A DNA stretch of 10,103 nucleotides from JAGQTE01 sp964648005 (GCA_964648005.1 CAZYKR010000157.1:1-10103); one strand, 5' to 3'. Positions 1 through 6,604 are shown, counted from the stretch's first letter. The notes: generated from the letters alone by a model not told the origin. Made by a program: numbers and translations.

Positions 1-1026
1 GCGCTCCTCCGGGGGGAACTTGTAGGCGATCGCCCATCGCGGTGCTTTGGACGTCGTGCCGAGCTCCGCCCGCCGGGCGAGGTCGTCGAGCTTCACGACG
101 ACGCCGTCGATCTCGTAGCCGAGGTCGTGGCGATGCTCCTGCCAGTGCCGGCAGTAGGCATAGACCTCGTCGAGCGTCGCCAGCACCTGCACCTCGGGGT
201 TGACGGGCAGGCCGAGCGCACCGAGGAGCTCGAGGCTCTCGTGGTGGGTGTCGAAGGTCGGGCCACCGACGACCTCGCCGAGCTGGTACGACCAGAACGC
301 CAGCCGCCGCGACGCGGTCACGCCGGCGTCCTTCTGGCGCAGCGACCCGGCGGCGGTGTTGCGGGGGTTGGCGTAGCTCGGCAGGCCGGCCGCCGCCTGG
401 GCGGCGTTGATGGCGTCGAACTCGGCGATGGGCAGGTAGACCTCACCGCGCACCTCGAGCACGTCCGGCGCGGCGATGCCCGCCGCGGCGGTGAGCCGGT
501 CGGGCACGACGCCGATCGTGGCGACGTTGGGGGTGACGTCCTCACCGACGCGCCCGTTGCCCCGCGTAGCCGCCTGGACGAGCCGGCCGCCCTCGTAGCG
601 GATGGAGATGGCGAGGCCGTCGATCTTGAGCTCGCACACGTAGCCCACCGGTGTGGCGTCGTCGACGCCGAGGCCCTTGCGCACCCGCGCCCCCCAGGCC
701 TGGAGCTCGTCCACGTCCATGGCGTTGTCGAGCGACATCATCGGCACGGCATGGGTGACGGGGGCGAACGTGGTGACGGCCGCCCCGCCGACCTGCTGCG
801 TCGGCGAGTCCGGCGTGATGAGGTCGGGGTGCGCGGCCTCGATGGCCTGCAGCTCGCGCACCAGCAGGTCGTAGTCCGCATCGGGGATGGTCGGGGCGTC
901 CTGCTCGTAGTACAGGCGGTTGTGGTGGCGGATCTGCTCGCGCAGCGCATCGGCGCGCCCCGCCGGGTCGAGCGCGTCGCGCGCGCCGTCGGGCAGCGCG
1001 CCGGGCGGTGTCAGGTCCTCGGCCAT
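1..1026 (-). CDS. ligA: NAD-dependent DNA ligase LigA (N-terminal part, cut by window edge)
   Basis: Joins nicked DNA during replication and repair, using NAD+ to form a ligase-AMP intermediate. The visible 342 residues cover domain Ia and most of the adenylation domain; the OB-fold, zinc finger, HhH and BRCT parts lie beyond the left edge. Visible motifs: RLYYEQ (37-42) and IPDADYD (47-53) of the NAD-binding domain Ia; CELKIDG (131-137) with the AMP-accepting Lys134; RGNGRVGEDVT (155-165); EVRGEV (191-196); ANPRNTAAGSLRQ (219-231); EIDGVVVK (305-312); and APRWAIAYKFPPEER at the edge. The usual RGDG is RGNG here. ATG at 1026 is preferred because a TAGGAT -10-like hexamer ends 7 bases before it. 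An in-frame ATG at 1035 is also possible, adding three residues. The MetE-like gene ends 73 bases upstream. The family assignment is certain. Confidence 0.97.
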   Translation of the reverse strand, partial: MAEDLTPPGALPDGARDALDPAGRADALREQIRHHNRLYYEQDAPTIPDADYDLLVRELQAIEAAHPDLITPDSPTQQVGGAAVTTFAPVTHAVPMMSLDNAMDVDELQAWGARVRKGLGVDDATPVGYVCELKIDGLAISIRYEGGRLVQAATRGNGRVGEDVTPNVATIGVVPDRLTAAAGIAAPDVLEVRGEVYLPIAEFDAINAAQAAAGLPSYANPRNTAAGSLRQKDAGVTASRRLAFWSYQLGEVVGGPTFDTHHESLELLGALGLPVNPEVQVLATLDEVYAYCRHWQEHRHDLGYEIDGVVVKLDDLARRAELGTTSKAPRWAIAYKFPPEER

Positions 1027-1033
1027 CGGGCGC

Positions 1034-1039
1034 ATCCTA
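1034..1039 (-). promoter_or_regulatory. Candidate -10 element of ligA (leaderless start)
   Basis: Read on the minus strand, TAGGAT fits the actinobacterial -10 pattern TAnnnT and ends 7 bases before the ATG at 1026. There is no Shine-Dalgarno-like sequence in front of that ATG. Transcription would then begin at or next to the start codon. No convincing -35 is visible. If real, ligA can be transcribed separately from the MetE-like gene upstream. Inference from sequence only. Confidence 0.4.
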
Positions 1040-1099
1040 CGGGGCCCCACCGACACCCAGGCCGGGCCACGGCGGTGAGGGGATGACGCACGAGACGGC

Positions 1100-2152
1100 T
1101 CAGGCGCCGACCTGCAGGCGCACGCCGATCGCCTGGTCGAGCAGTCGCTCCGCCAGACGTCCCGTGAAGGTGGCGACGTGCTCCGCCTGCGTCACGCCGT
1201 GGTGGAACAGCCCGCAGGCGGGGGTGATCATCGCCTGGGTCCGGAGGCGAACCGGGTCGCAGCCACCGTCGGTCACGAGGGTGCACCACAGCAGCGAGAG
1301 CTGGCGCCACAGGCGATCGACCGTCGTCCCGAGCGGGCCGTCGGTCGGGACGGCGCCCCACGCCACCCAACCACCGCGCTCGAGGAACGGCGCCAGGGCG
1401 AAGGCTGCCGACTCCAGCCCGACGGTGGTCGGTGCCGACAAGATGTTCGGCCCGGCCTCGAGCAGCAGCTTCCAGTCGGCGGGCCCGCAGCAGTGCAGGC
1501 CGGTGATGGCGTAGGGCTCGAGTGCGGCGAGCACGCCCGAGGTCAGGTCGATGGCGTCGAGCGGGCCGATCGGGAAGTCCTGCACCATCGCCGAGCCCAG
1601 CGCCGGCTCGTCGACGAAGACGACGAGCTGCGCCTGCGGCACGCGCGCCGACAGCAGGTTCAGCAACGCCCGCGCCCGGGCGCGCACGGCCGTAGACGCC
1701 ACGCGGAAGGCGAGGTCCCCCGGGAGCCCCGCCGCGTGCAGCGCCACACCGAAGGTCACCGGCCCGGTGAGCGACAGCTTGATCGGACCACGCCGATCGG
1801 ACACGGCGTTGACGAAGGCGCGCAGCCCGACGTAGCTGTCCGAGCCGAACCCGTCGTCGTCGAGCGGCGCCTCCGGGTCGATGGCCGCGTCGTCGATGAG
1901 CAGCGAACCGTCGTCGCAGACGGTGATGCCCCGCACCCCGTGCGCCGCCTGGCCGATCATCCCCTCGCGCCGCGACCGCGCCGGCAGCGAGGGCGCCGAC
2001 GGCAGGCGCGGCGTGTGACGCAGCACGAAGTCGACCGCCTCGGACGGGTCGACGTGCGGGAGGCTGCCGATGCCCGTCGCCAGGCCCACGGGGAGCGCGA
2101 CGCGCCGGTCGCCGGCCGCTCCCGCCGTGTGCTGGTCGACGCTGTCGCCCAC
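1100..2152 (-). CDS. Cobalamin-independent methionine synthase C-domain-like protein (UROD/MetE family)
   Basis: A 350-residue single-domain protein resembling the catalytic C-terminal half of MetE; it lacks the N-terminal half of true MetE (about 750 residues in all). Visible signs: GIGSLPH near the N-terminus (28-33), LSLTGPVTFG (126-135), FVDEPALG (179-186, like the DEPAL of MetE), the zinc-type HxC in LHCCG (His220, Cys222) and a late Cys in TPACGL (Cys313). I see no Glu/Asp where the MetE zinc-ligand Glu should fall (around 239-241, SAP); Glu247 is the nearest acidic residue. The start is GTG at 2152, chosen for the GAGGAG five bases upstream and because the family motif begins soon after. 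A homologue (Rv3015c) sits next to ligA in M. tuberculosis. The substrate is unknown. A methyl-transfer or thiol-zinc reaction is likely, but methionine synthesis itself is not shown. Confidence 0.88.
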   Translation of the reverse strand: MGDSVDQHTAGAAGDRRVALPVGLATGIGSLPHVDPSEAVDFVLRHTPRLPSAPSLPARSRREGMIGQAAHGVRGITVCDDGSLLIDDAAIDPEAPLDDDGFGSDSYVGLRAFVNAVSDRRGPIKLSLTGPVTFGVALHAAGLPGDLAFRVASTAVRARARALLNLLSARVPQAQLVVFVDEPALGSAMVQDFPIGPLDAIDLTSGVLAALEPYAITGLHCCGPADWKLLLEAGPNILSAPTTVGLESAAFALAPFLERGGWVAWGAVPTDGPLGTTVDRLWRQLSLLWCTLVTDGGCDPVRLRTQAMITPACGLFHHGVTQAEHVATFTGRLAERLLDQAIGVRLQVGA

Positions 2153-2157
2153 GTCCG

Positions 2158-2163
2158 CTCCTC
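2158..2163 (-). promoter_or_regulatory. Ribosome-binding site of the MetE-like gene
   Basis: GAGGAG on the minus strand, followed by CGGAC and then the GTG at 2152, gives a near-ideal Shine-Dalgarno spacing of five bases. It settles the start among several in-frame GTG codons upstream, where the frame stays open without a stop. It is the only strong Shine-Dalgarno among the gene starts in this window. Confidence 0.7.
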
Positions 2164-2243
2164 GTCCCCGACGGTCCCCCGCCGTCGTGCCCAATGCATC
2201 GGTGTGCCGCGTCACCACCTGAACCCCGATGCCGCAGGGCGAC

Positions 2244-2253
2244 CTAGAACTAG
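2244..2253. repeat. CTAGAACTAG inverted repeat in a divergent promoter region
   Basis: Two CTAG tetramers separated by AA form a 10-base imperfect palindrome with an A/T centre. It is one of the few AT-richer spots in the 135-base gap between the divergent MetE-like gene (start 2152) and the membrane protein gene (start 2288). It lies 43 bases before TTAATG-free ATG 2288 and 92 bases before GTG 2152. It could be an operator or part of a -10 for either direction. It is short enough to be chance. Confidence 0.25.
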
Positions 2254-2274
2254 CGACCGGCGCACCGCCTGGGC

Positions 2275-2280
2275 AAATCT
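2275..2280 (+). promoter_or_regulatory. Weak candidate -10 element of the membrane protein gene
   Basis: AAATCT ends 7 bases before the ATG at 2288. It keeps the A at position 2 and T at position 6 of TAnnnT but lacks the first T. The position matches the -10-like hexamers in front of ligA, iscS, RDD and spoIIM. No Shine-Dalgarno is seen before this ATG, so a leaderless start is plausible. No -35 is recognisable. Confidence 0.25.
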
Positions 2281-2287
2281 CGACCGG

Positions 2288-3250
2288 ATGGGATCCGCCG
2301 TCCACCCACCCGCCGCCGCCGCCGGCGGCGTCGTCGCTCGTACGACGCCTGCCGATCGCGCCCTGCGCTGGATGGCCGTCGTGGCCTGGGCGGCACTGCC
2401 GTTCACCCTGGGCGCGCTGATCGCCGAGGCGCTCACCGACGCGGGTCGCACGGCACAGGTGCTCGACAGCGGCGCCGCCTGGGTGGTGTGGGCGGCGGCG
2501 CTCGTCGCCCTGCTGGTGCCGACCACCGTCAGCCTGACCGTGGCGCGCCTCGTCGTGCCCGGCGCCGTTGCCGTGGCGTTGCTCGCCGGCGCCGCGGTGG
2601 CGGCGCGCGACGTGGGGGCGCTGGATCTGGTGCACGCGGCCGGCACGGCGCTCGCCGCCCTCGCCGCCGTCGTGGTGCTGTCGGCGCCCGTCGGCGCCGT
2701 GTTCGTGAACGGCTCGGCCTACGGCGACGAGCGGCGCTACCTGCTGCGCGCGCCGTCGGCGCTGCTGTTCGGCCCCATCGAGCTGGCGTGGCTCGTCGTC
2801 GTCGGCGGCGCGCTCGCCGGTCCCCTCCTCCTGGCGGCCGAACGCTGGGTCGCCGGTGGGGTGGCGCTCGTCGTCGGATGGCCGGCGGCCGTGGTGGCGG
2901 CGCGGGCGGTCCACGGACTCCACCGCCGATGGTTCGTGCTCGTCCCCACCGGCACCGTGCTGCACGACTTCTCCGCCGTCACCGAGTCGGTGATGGCGCC
3001 GCGGCGTCAGCTGGCGCACCTGGGCCCGGCGACCGCCGACAGCGAAGCGCTCGACCTGACGGCGGGCGCGGCGGGGCTGGCGCTCGAGGCGCGGTTCGTC
3101 GATCCGATCGTCGTGTCACCCCGCCCGGGTCGCCGTCCCGGCACCGGGGCCGTGGTCGAGCCCGTCGGTGCCGAGGCGATCCTGTTCACGCCGACCCGGC
3201 CGGGCCGGCTCCTCGCCGAGGCCGAGCGACGCCGCCTCCCCGTCGGCTGA
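2288..3250 (+). CDS. Unrecognised six-helix membrane protein with C-terminal cytoplasmic domain
   Basis: I do not recognise a named family. The 320-residue product has a short polar N-terminus, then about six hydrophobic segments near 27-48, 63-85, 89-106, 117-140, 157-183 and 187-207. A basic turn (HRRW, 212-215) then leads into about 105 soluble residues. This tail contains WFVLVPTGTVLHDF, a stretch reading LDLTAGAAGLALEARF, and a final VGAEAILFTPTRPGRLLAEAERRR. Its strand-rich start followed by an end helix recalls a PH-like membrane-anchored domain, but that is inference. The start is ATG 2288, next to a -10-like AAATCT. The frame stays open far upstream, so an earlier or later start (for example Met29) cannot be excluded. 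The gene is convergent with mnmA (26-base gap) and divergent from the MetE-like gene. Codon use resembles its neighbours, with no sign of transfer. Third-position GC and the membrane pattern support it as real. Confidence 0.8.
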   Translation: MGSAVHPPAAAAGGVVARTTPADRALRWMAVVAWAALPFTLGALIAEALTDAGRTAQVLDSGAAWVVWAAALVALLVPTTVSLTVARLVVPGAVAVALLAGAAVAARDVGALDLVHAAGTALAALAAVVVLSAPVGAVFVNGSAYGDERRYLLRAPSALLFGPIELAWLVVVGGALAGPLLLAAERWVAGGVALVVGWPAAVVAARAVHGLHRRWFVLVPTGTVLHDFSAVTESVMAPRRQLAHLGPATADSEALDLTAGAAGLALEARFVDPIVVSPRPGRRPGTGAVVEPVGAEAILFTPTRPGRLLAEAERRRLPVG

Positions 3251-3276
3251 GCAACGTACGGCGGCGAAGTGATCGC

Positions 3277-4395
3277 TCACACGGCAATGCCACAGCCGAC
3301 GACACGGTCGGCCCGGTACAGCGCCACCGTCTGTCCCGGCGCCACCCTGCGCTGCGGGGCGTCCCACTGCAGCCGCACCCGGCCCGTCCCGGCGAGCTCG
3401 CCGGGGGTCAGCCACCGCCCGAGCGCGGCGCCCCCGCCGTCGGCGATCAACCCGGGTCGGCCCGGGTCGTCGACGGCCAGCGTGGCCTCGGACGCCGCGC
3501 CGTGCGCCGACGTCTGCGCCAGGACCGCGCCGTCGACGGGTTCGGCGGACCACACGACGGCCTCGAGCTCGACGGTGGCGGCGTCCAGGTCGCCGCGCCG
3601 GCCGACGACCGCCTGCCGGCGGCTCACGTCGACGTCGACGACGTAGCGCGGCGCATCGCCGCCCTCGAGCCCCAGGCCCTTGCGCTGGCCGATCGTCACC
3701 AGCTCGATGGCGTCCACGGACCCGACCGCGGTGCCACCGGCGTCGACGAGCGTCCCCGGGTGCAGCGCCAGGCGCGGTTCGAGGAACCGTCGGCGGCCGT
3801 CGGCGGCAGTGACGAAGCACACGTCCTGGCTGTCGGCCTTGGCGGCCGTCCGCAACCCGGCGGCAGTCGCCACGGTGCGCACCTGCTCCTTGGTCAGGTC
3901 GCCGATCGGCAGCAGGAGGTGTTCGAGCACGGGCTGGGTCAGCATGGCCAGCACGTAGGACTGGTCCTTGGCCGCATCGGCGCCGCGGGCGATGCGTCGA
4001 TGCGGCCCGTCGCCGACCACGCGGGCGTGGTGTCCAGTGGCGACGGCATCGAACCCCAACGCCTCGGCGCGGCGCAGCAGACGATCGAACTTGAGGTGGC
4101 GGTTGCACTCCACGCACGGGTTCGGCGTCCTGCCGGCGCCGTGCTCGGCCACGTACGGCTCGACGACGTGGCGATCGAAGGCATCGGAGAAGTCGAAGAC
4201 GGCGAAGTCGATGTCGAGCTGCTGCGCCACCCGCCGGGCGTCGTCGACGTCGGAGACCGAGCAGCAGCCCTGGTCGCCCTCGCCGCCCCACAGCCGCATG
4301 GTCACGCCGACGACGTCGTGGCCTGCGTCGCGCAGCAGCACCGCCGCCACCGACGAGTCGACGCCGCCGGAGAGGCCGACGAGCACGCGGCTCAC
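3277..4395 (-). CDS. mnmA: tRNA-specific 2-thiouridylase MnmA
   Basis: Uses ATP to adenylate U34 in the anticodon of Glu, Gln and Lys tRNAs, then inserts sulfur to give 2-thiouridine. The 372 residues match the usual family length. The PP-loop is SGGVDSS (9-15). The two catalytic cysteines are Cys94 in TPNPCVECN and Cys193 in SQDVCFV; they correspond to the Cys102/Cys199 pair of E. coli. Also seen: ATGHHAR (119-125), KDQSY (143-147) and TIGQRKGLGL (234-243), with a C-terminal beta-barrel after about 245. An extra GCCS (43-46) near the N-terminus is common in actinobacterial members as I recall them. The GTG start at 4395 overlaps the iscS stop in a four-base GTGA, so translation is probably coupled to the sulfur donor gene upstream. 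The end lies 26 bases from the convergent membrane protein gene. Confidence 0.97.
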   Translation of the reverse strand: MSRVLVGLSGGVDSSVAAVLLRDAGHDVVGVTMRLWGGEGDQGCCSVSDVDDARRVAQQLDIDFAVFDFSDAFDRHVVEPYVAEHGAGRTPNPCVECNRHLKFDRLLRRAEALGFDAVATGHHARVVGDGPHRRIARGADAAKDQSYVLAMLTQPVLEHLLLPIGDLTKEQVRTVATAAGLRTAAKADSQDVCFVTAADGRRRFLEPRLALHPGTLVDAGGTAVGSVDAIELVTIGQRKGLGLEGGDAPRYVVDVDVSRRQAVVGRRGDLDAATVELEAVVWSAEPVDGAVLAQTSAHGAASEATLAVDDPGRPGLIADGGGAALGRWLTPGELAGTGRVRLQWDAPQRRVAPGQTVALYRADRVVGCGIAV

Positions 4396-5573
4396 GGCGC
4401 CACCTCGGCGAACGGGCGGAGCCGGTCCACGGCCCTGGCGGTGGCGTGGACGGCGGCGTCGACGTCGGCATCGGTCGTCGACCAGCCGAGCGAGAGGCGC
4501 AGCGCACCCGAGGCGGTCGCCGGCTCGACACCCATCGCCGCCAACACGTGCGAACGCAGCTGGGCGCCGCTGCTGCACGCCGACGCGGCCGACGCCGCCA
4601 CGCCGTCACGATCGAGCAGGAAGAGCAGCTCGTCGCTGTGCACGCCCGGGATGCACACGTGGCAGCTGCCGGGCGACACCGGCGCCCCGCCGTCGAGGAC
4701 GGTCGCCACCAGCCCGGACACCGCGGCGCGCAGACCTGCCAGCAGGTGCGCGCGCAGCGCCGACACGCGTGGCACCTCGACGGGCCGATGCTGCGCCGTC
4801 GCCGTCAACGCCGCCGCGAAGGCCGAGGCGCCCGCCACGTCCTGCGTGCCGGGGCGCACCCCGCGCTCCTGGCCGCCGCCGAGCTGGCGCGGCGCCAGGC
4901 GACGCAGCGCCGTGTCCCGACCGACGAGCGCCCCGACGCCCGGCGGACCGCCGACCTTGTGGCTGCTGATCGACACGAGGTCGCAACCGGCCGTCACGTC
5001 GGCGAGGTCGAGCCACGGCGCGGCGGCCACGGCGTCGCAGTGCACCAGCGCACCCGGCGCGTGCCGACGCACGACCTCGACCAGCGCGCCCACCGGCTGG
5101 ATGGTGCCGACCTCGTTGTTGAGCGCCATCACCGACACGACCGCCACCGGACGCTGCTGCGCCGCCAGCCGGTCGAGCACGGCGGCGAGGTCCGCCGCGT
5201 CGATGACGCCGTCCCGCCCGACGCCCGCCGTGACGTCGACGTCGCCGGCGACCGCACGGCGCGCCAGCACCGGGTCGAGCACGGCATGGTGCTCGACGGC
5301 GCTGCACACCGCGACCCCGCCCGTGGCGTCCAGCGCGCCGAGCACCGCCAGGTTGTCGGCCTCCGTGCCCCCGGAGGTGAACACGACCTCGGTGGGGTGC
5401 GCGCCCACGGCGGCGGCGACGACCTCGCGCGCGTCGTCGAGCACGCGCCGGCTGGCGCGAGCGGCGCGATGGGCGCCCGCCGGATTGCCGTGCGCTGCGT
5501 CGTACGCCTCGAGCAGGGCGCGGCGCGCCTCGGGGCGCAGCGGCGATCCGGCGGCGTGGTCGAGGTACGGCAC
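4392..5573 (-). CDS. iscS: Cysteine desulfurase, class V aminotransferase fold (IscS/NifS-like)
   Basis: PLP enzyme that takes sulfur from cysteine as an enzyme-bound persulfide, leaving alanine. Here it most likely feeds MnmA, and possibly Fe-S cluster assembly. In its 393 residues I see LDHAAGSP (4-11), TSGGTEADN (66-74), EHHAVL (94-99, with His95 at the usual PLP-stacking site), the PLP lysine Lys206 in SSHKVGGPPG, GGGQERGVRPGT (232-243) and the active-site Cys333 in SACSSG, on the long mobile loop typical of the IscS group. HCDAVAA (178-184) has Ala183 where the family normally has a Gln that contacts PLP. The start is GTG 5573: an in-frame TAG lies only four codons upstream, so no longer form exists. 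No Shine-Dalgarno is present; TAGCCT lies 6 bases before the GTG, suggesting a leaderless message. It overlaps mnmA by GTGA at the 3' end. Confidence 0.95.
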   Translation of the reverse strand: MPYLDHAAGSPLRPEARRALLEAYDAAHGNPAGAHRAARASRRVLDDAREVVAAAVGAHPTEVVFTSGGTEADNLAVLGALDATGGVAVCSAVEHHAVLDPVLARRAVAGDVDVTAGVGRDGVIDAADLAAVLDRLAAQQRPVAVVSVMALNNEVGTIQPVGALVEVVRRHAPGALVHCDAVAAAPWLDLADVTAGCDLVSISSHKVGGPPGVGALVGRDTALRRLAPRQLGGGQERGVRPGTQDVAGASAFAAALTATAQHRPVEVPRVSALRAHLLAGLRAAVSGLVATVLDGGAPVSPGSCHVCIPGVHSDELLFLLDRDGVAASAASACSSGAQLRSHVLAAMGVEPATASGALRLSLGWSTTDADVDAAVHATARAVDRLRPFAEVAP

Positions 5574-5579
5574 CGGGCC

Positions 5580-5585
5580 AGGCTA
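5580..5585 (-). promoter_or_regulatory. Candidate -10 element of iscS-mnmA (leaderless start)
   Basis: Minus-strand TAGCCT fits TAnnnT and ends 6 bases before the GTG start of iscS at 5573. The TAG in it is also the in-frame stop that forbids a longer iscS. No Shine-Dalgarno is present. The expected -35 position falls inside the 16-base palindrome at 5604-5619 and does not look like TTGACA. Confidence 0.4.
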
Positions 5586-5603
5586 CCGACCACCCGGCCC
5601 GTG

Positions 5604-5619
5604 CCCGCCGGCCGGCGGG
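5604..5619. repeat. Perfect 16-base palindrome between the RDD gene and iscS
   Basis: CCCGCCGG followed directly by its reverse complement CCGGCGGG. GTG and CAC on either side, with one bulged A, could extend the stem in RNA. It begins 8 bases after the RDD stop codon (5627) and is centred about 38 bases before the iscS start, covering the expected -35 region. Two readings are possible: a GC hairpin terminator of the RDD gene (but no T-run follows) or an operator for iscS-mnmA. In such GC-rich DNA a chance origin is also possible. Confidence 0.4.
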
Positions 5620-5626
5620 ACACCCG

Positions 5627-6541
5627 TCAACCGTTCGGCGGCACCCCGGGACCGGCCGGCGGCGGCTGCGCGGGACCGCCCCAGGCCATCGGCACGGACG
5701 GCGCCGACGGGCCACCCCAGCCCGACCCCGGTGGCATCGACCCCGGCGGCATCGGCATCACCGGCGATGCCGGGGCCACGAACACGCCGTGCCGGCGTTG
5801 GAAGGCGGCGACCACGCACACCAGGAACAACTCGGGTGGCATGCCGGCCGGCGGGTCGTGCCGCAGGTCCCCGGCGACGGCGTTGGCCAGGTTGATGCCG
5901 AGGGACTGCCGGGCGCTGCCCGTGAGCGCGTTGGCGCGCAGCAGGAACGTGCGCACCACCTGGTACGCCCGCTCGCTCAGGACCGTCGTGTCGATCGATG
6001 CGGCATAGGCCTCGTACCCGGGTGGCGGCAGGAACCCCTGGGCCGTCTTCCCCGCCTTGAGGGCGTCGCGCTCGCGCAGCACGAACGTCCCGGCGACCAT
6101 GTCGCCGAGGCGCTGGTTGCGCTTCGAGAACGTGACGGCCAACAGCGCCGGCAGACCGAGGAAGACCCAGATCTCCACCAGCCCGATCACCGCCCGGATC
6201 AGCGCATGGCGGAAGCGCTCCGGTCCACCCTCGACCGTGACCACCCGCAGGCCCAACGCCGCCTTGCCGAGCGTCCGCCCGCCCCACAGCGTCTCCATCG
6301 CCACCGGATAGCCGACGAGGATGGCCAGGTAGAGCATGAGGCCGAACACGATGGCGACCCACTCGGCGCCCGCCAACGCCGTCGCCGCGCTCCCGAGCGC
6401 CACCGTGGCCACGAGCAGCACGATGATCTGGAGCAGGACGTCGATGACCTCGGCCAGCGTGCGCGACCCCGCGCCGGCGGTGTCGAAGTCCAACAGGACG
6501 GCTTCGGGCGTGACCACACCGGTCGTCATGACGGCACCCAT
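5627..6541 (-). CDS. RDD-family membrane protein with proline-rich C-terminal tail
   Basis: A 304-residue product. The RDD domain spans about 12-158: SRTLAEVID (26-34) gives the conserved Arg and Asp of the first helix. The signature GRTLGKAALGLRVV (88-101) follows, then KRNQRLGDMVAGTFVLRER (140-158). Hydrophobic segments lie near 32-55, 61-83 and 116-138. Beyond the domain come a soluble helical stretch (about 165-250) and a tail rich in Pro, Gly and Met (256-304) containing PPGSMPPGSG. The family has been linked to transport or ion exchange in some bacteria, but no role is shown here. Start ATG 6541 is preferred because minus-strand TAGCGT lies 8 bases upstream; Met5 (6529) is the alternative. 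It is divergent from the SpoIIM-family gene, a pairing often found near MoxR/DUF58 genes, which suggests a shared membrane or envelope function. Confidence 0.9.
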   Translation of the reverse strand: MGAVMTTGVVTPEAVLLDFDTAGAGSRTLAEVIDVLLQIIVLLVATVALGSAATALAGAEWVAIVFGLMLYLAILVGYPVAMETLWGGRTLGKAALGLRVVTVEGGPERFRHALIRAVIGLVEIWVFLGLPALLAVTFSKRNQRLGDMVAGTFVLRERDALKAGKTAQGFLPPPGYEAYAASIDTTVLSERAYQVVRTFLLRANALTGSARQSLGINLANAVAGDLRHDPPAGMPPELFLVCVVAAFQRRHGVFVAPASPVMPMPPGSMPPGSGWGGPSAPSVPMAWGGPAQPPPAGPGVPPNG

Positions 6542-6549
6542 CGGCCCGC

Positions 6550-6555
6550 ACGCTA
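6550..6555 (-). promoter_or_regulatory. Candidate -10 element of the RDD gene (leaderless start)
   Basis: Minus-strand TAGCGT, 8 bases before ATG 6541. It is the same hexamer that precedes the divergent SpoIIM gene at the other side of the gap. No Shine-Dalgarno and no clear -35 are seen. Inference from position and match to TAnnnT. Confidence 0.4.
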
Positions 6556-6604
6556 GGACGCCTCGGCCGTGCCGTGCGCCATCGCCCCTCGCGGCGCCGC
6601 CCTC

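Noticed and set aside
127..1086. A plus-strand open frame of 319 codons antisense to ligA
   Set aside because: The minus strand encodes a motif-perfect LigA here. The plus frame mirrors its codon bias and shows no domain.
2153..3019. N-terminal extension of the MetE-like gene (frame open to 3019)
   Set aside because: The extension is Arg/His/Gly-rich shadow sequence antisense to the membrane protein gene. The GAGGAG site and the family N-terminal motif both fix the start at 2152.
3251..3276. Possible terminator between the convergent membrane protein gene and mnmA
   Set aside because: I found no stable inverted repeat or T-run in these 26 bases.
4396..4578. Longer mnmA N-terminus
   Set aside because: It would lie inside the 3' end of iscS and reads as basic, low-complexity shadow. 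The PP-loop starts nine residues after GTG 4395, as is normal for MnmA.
2488..5895. A plus-strand open frame of more than 1100 codons
   Set aside because: It runs out of frame over the membrane protein gene and antisense to mnmA and iscS. It is low-complexity Arg/Ala/Pro with no family motif. Stop-free antisense frames are expected in very GC-rich coding DNA.
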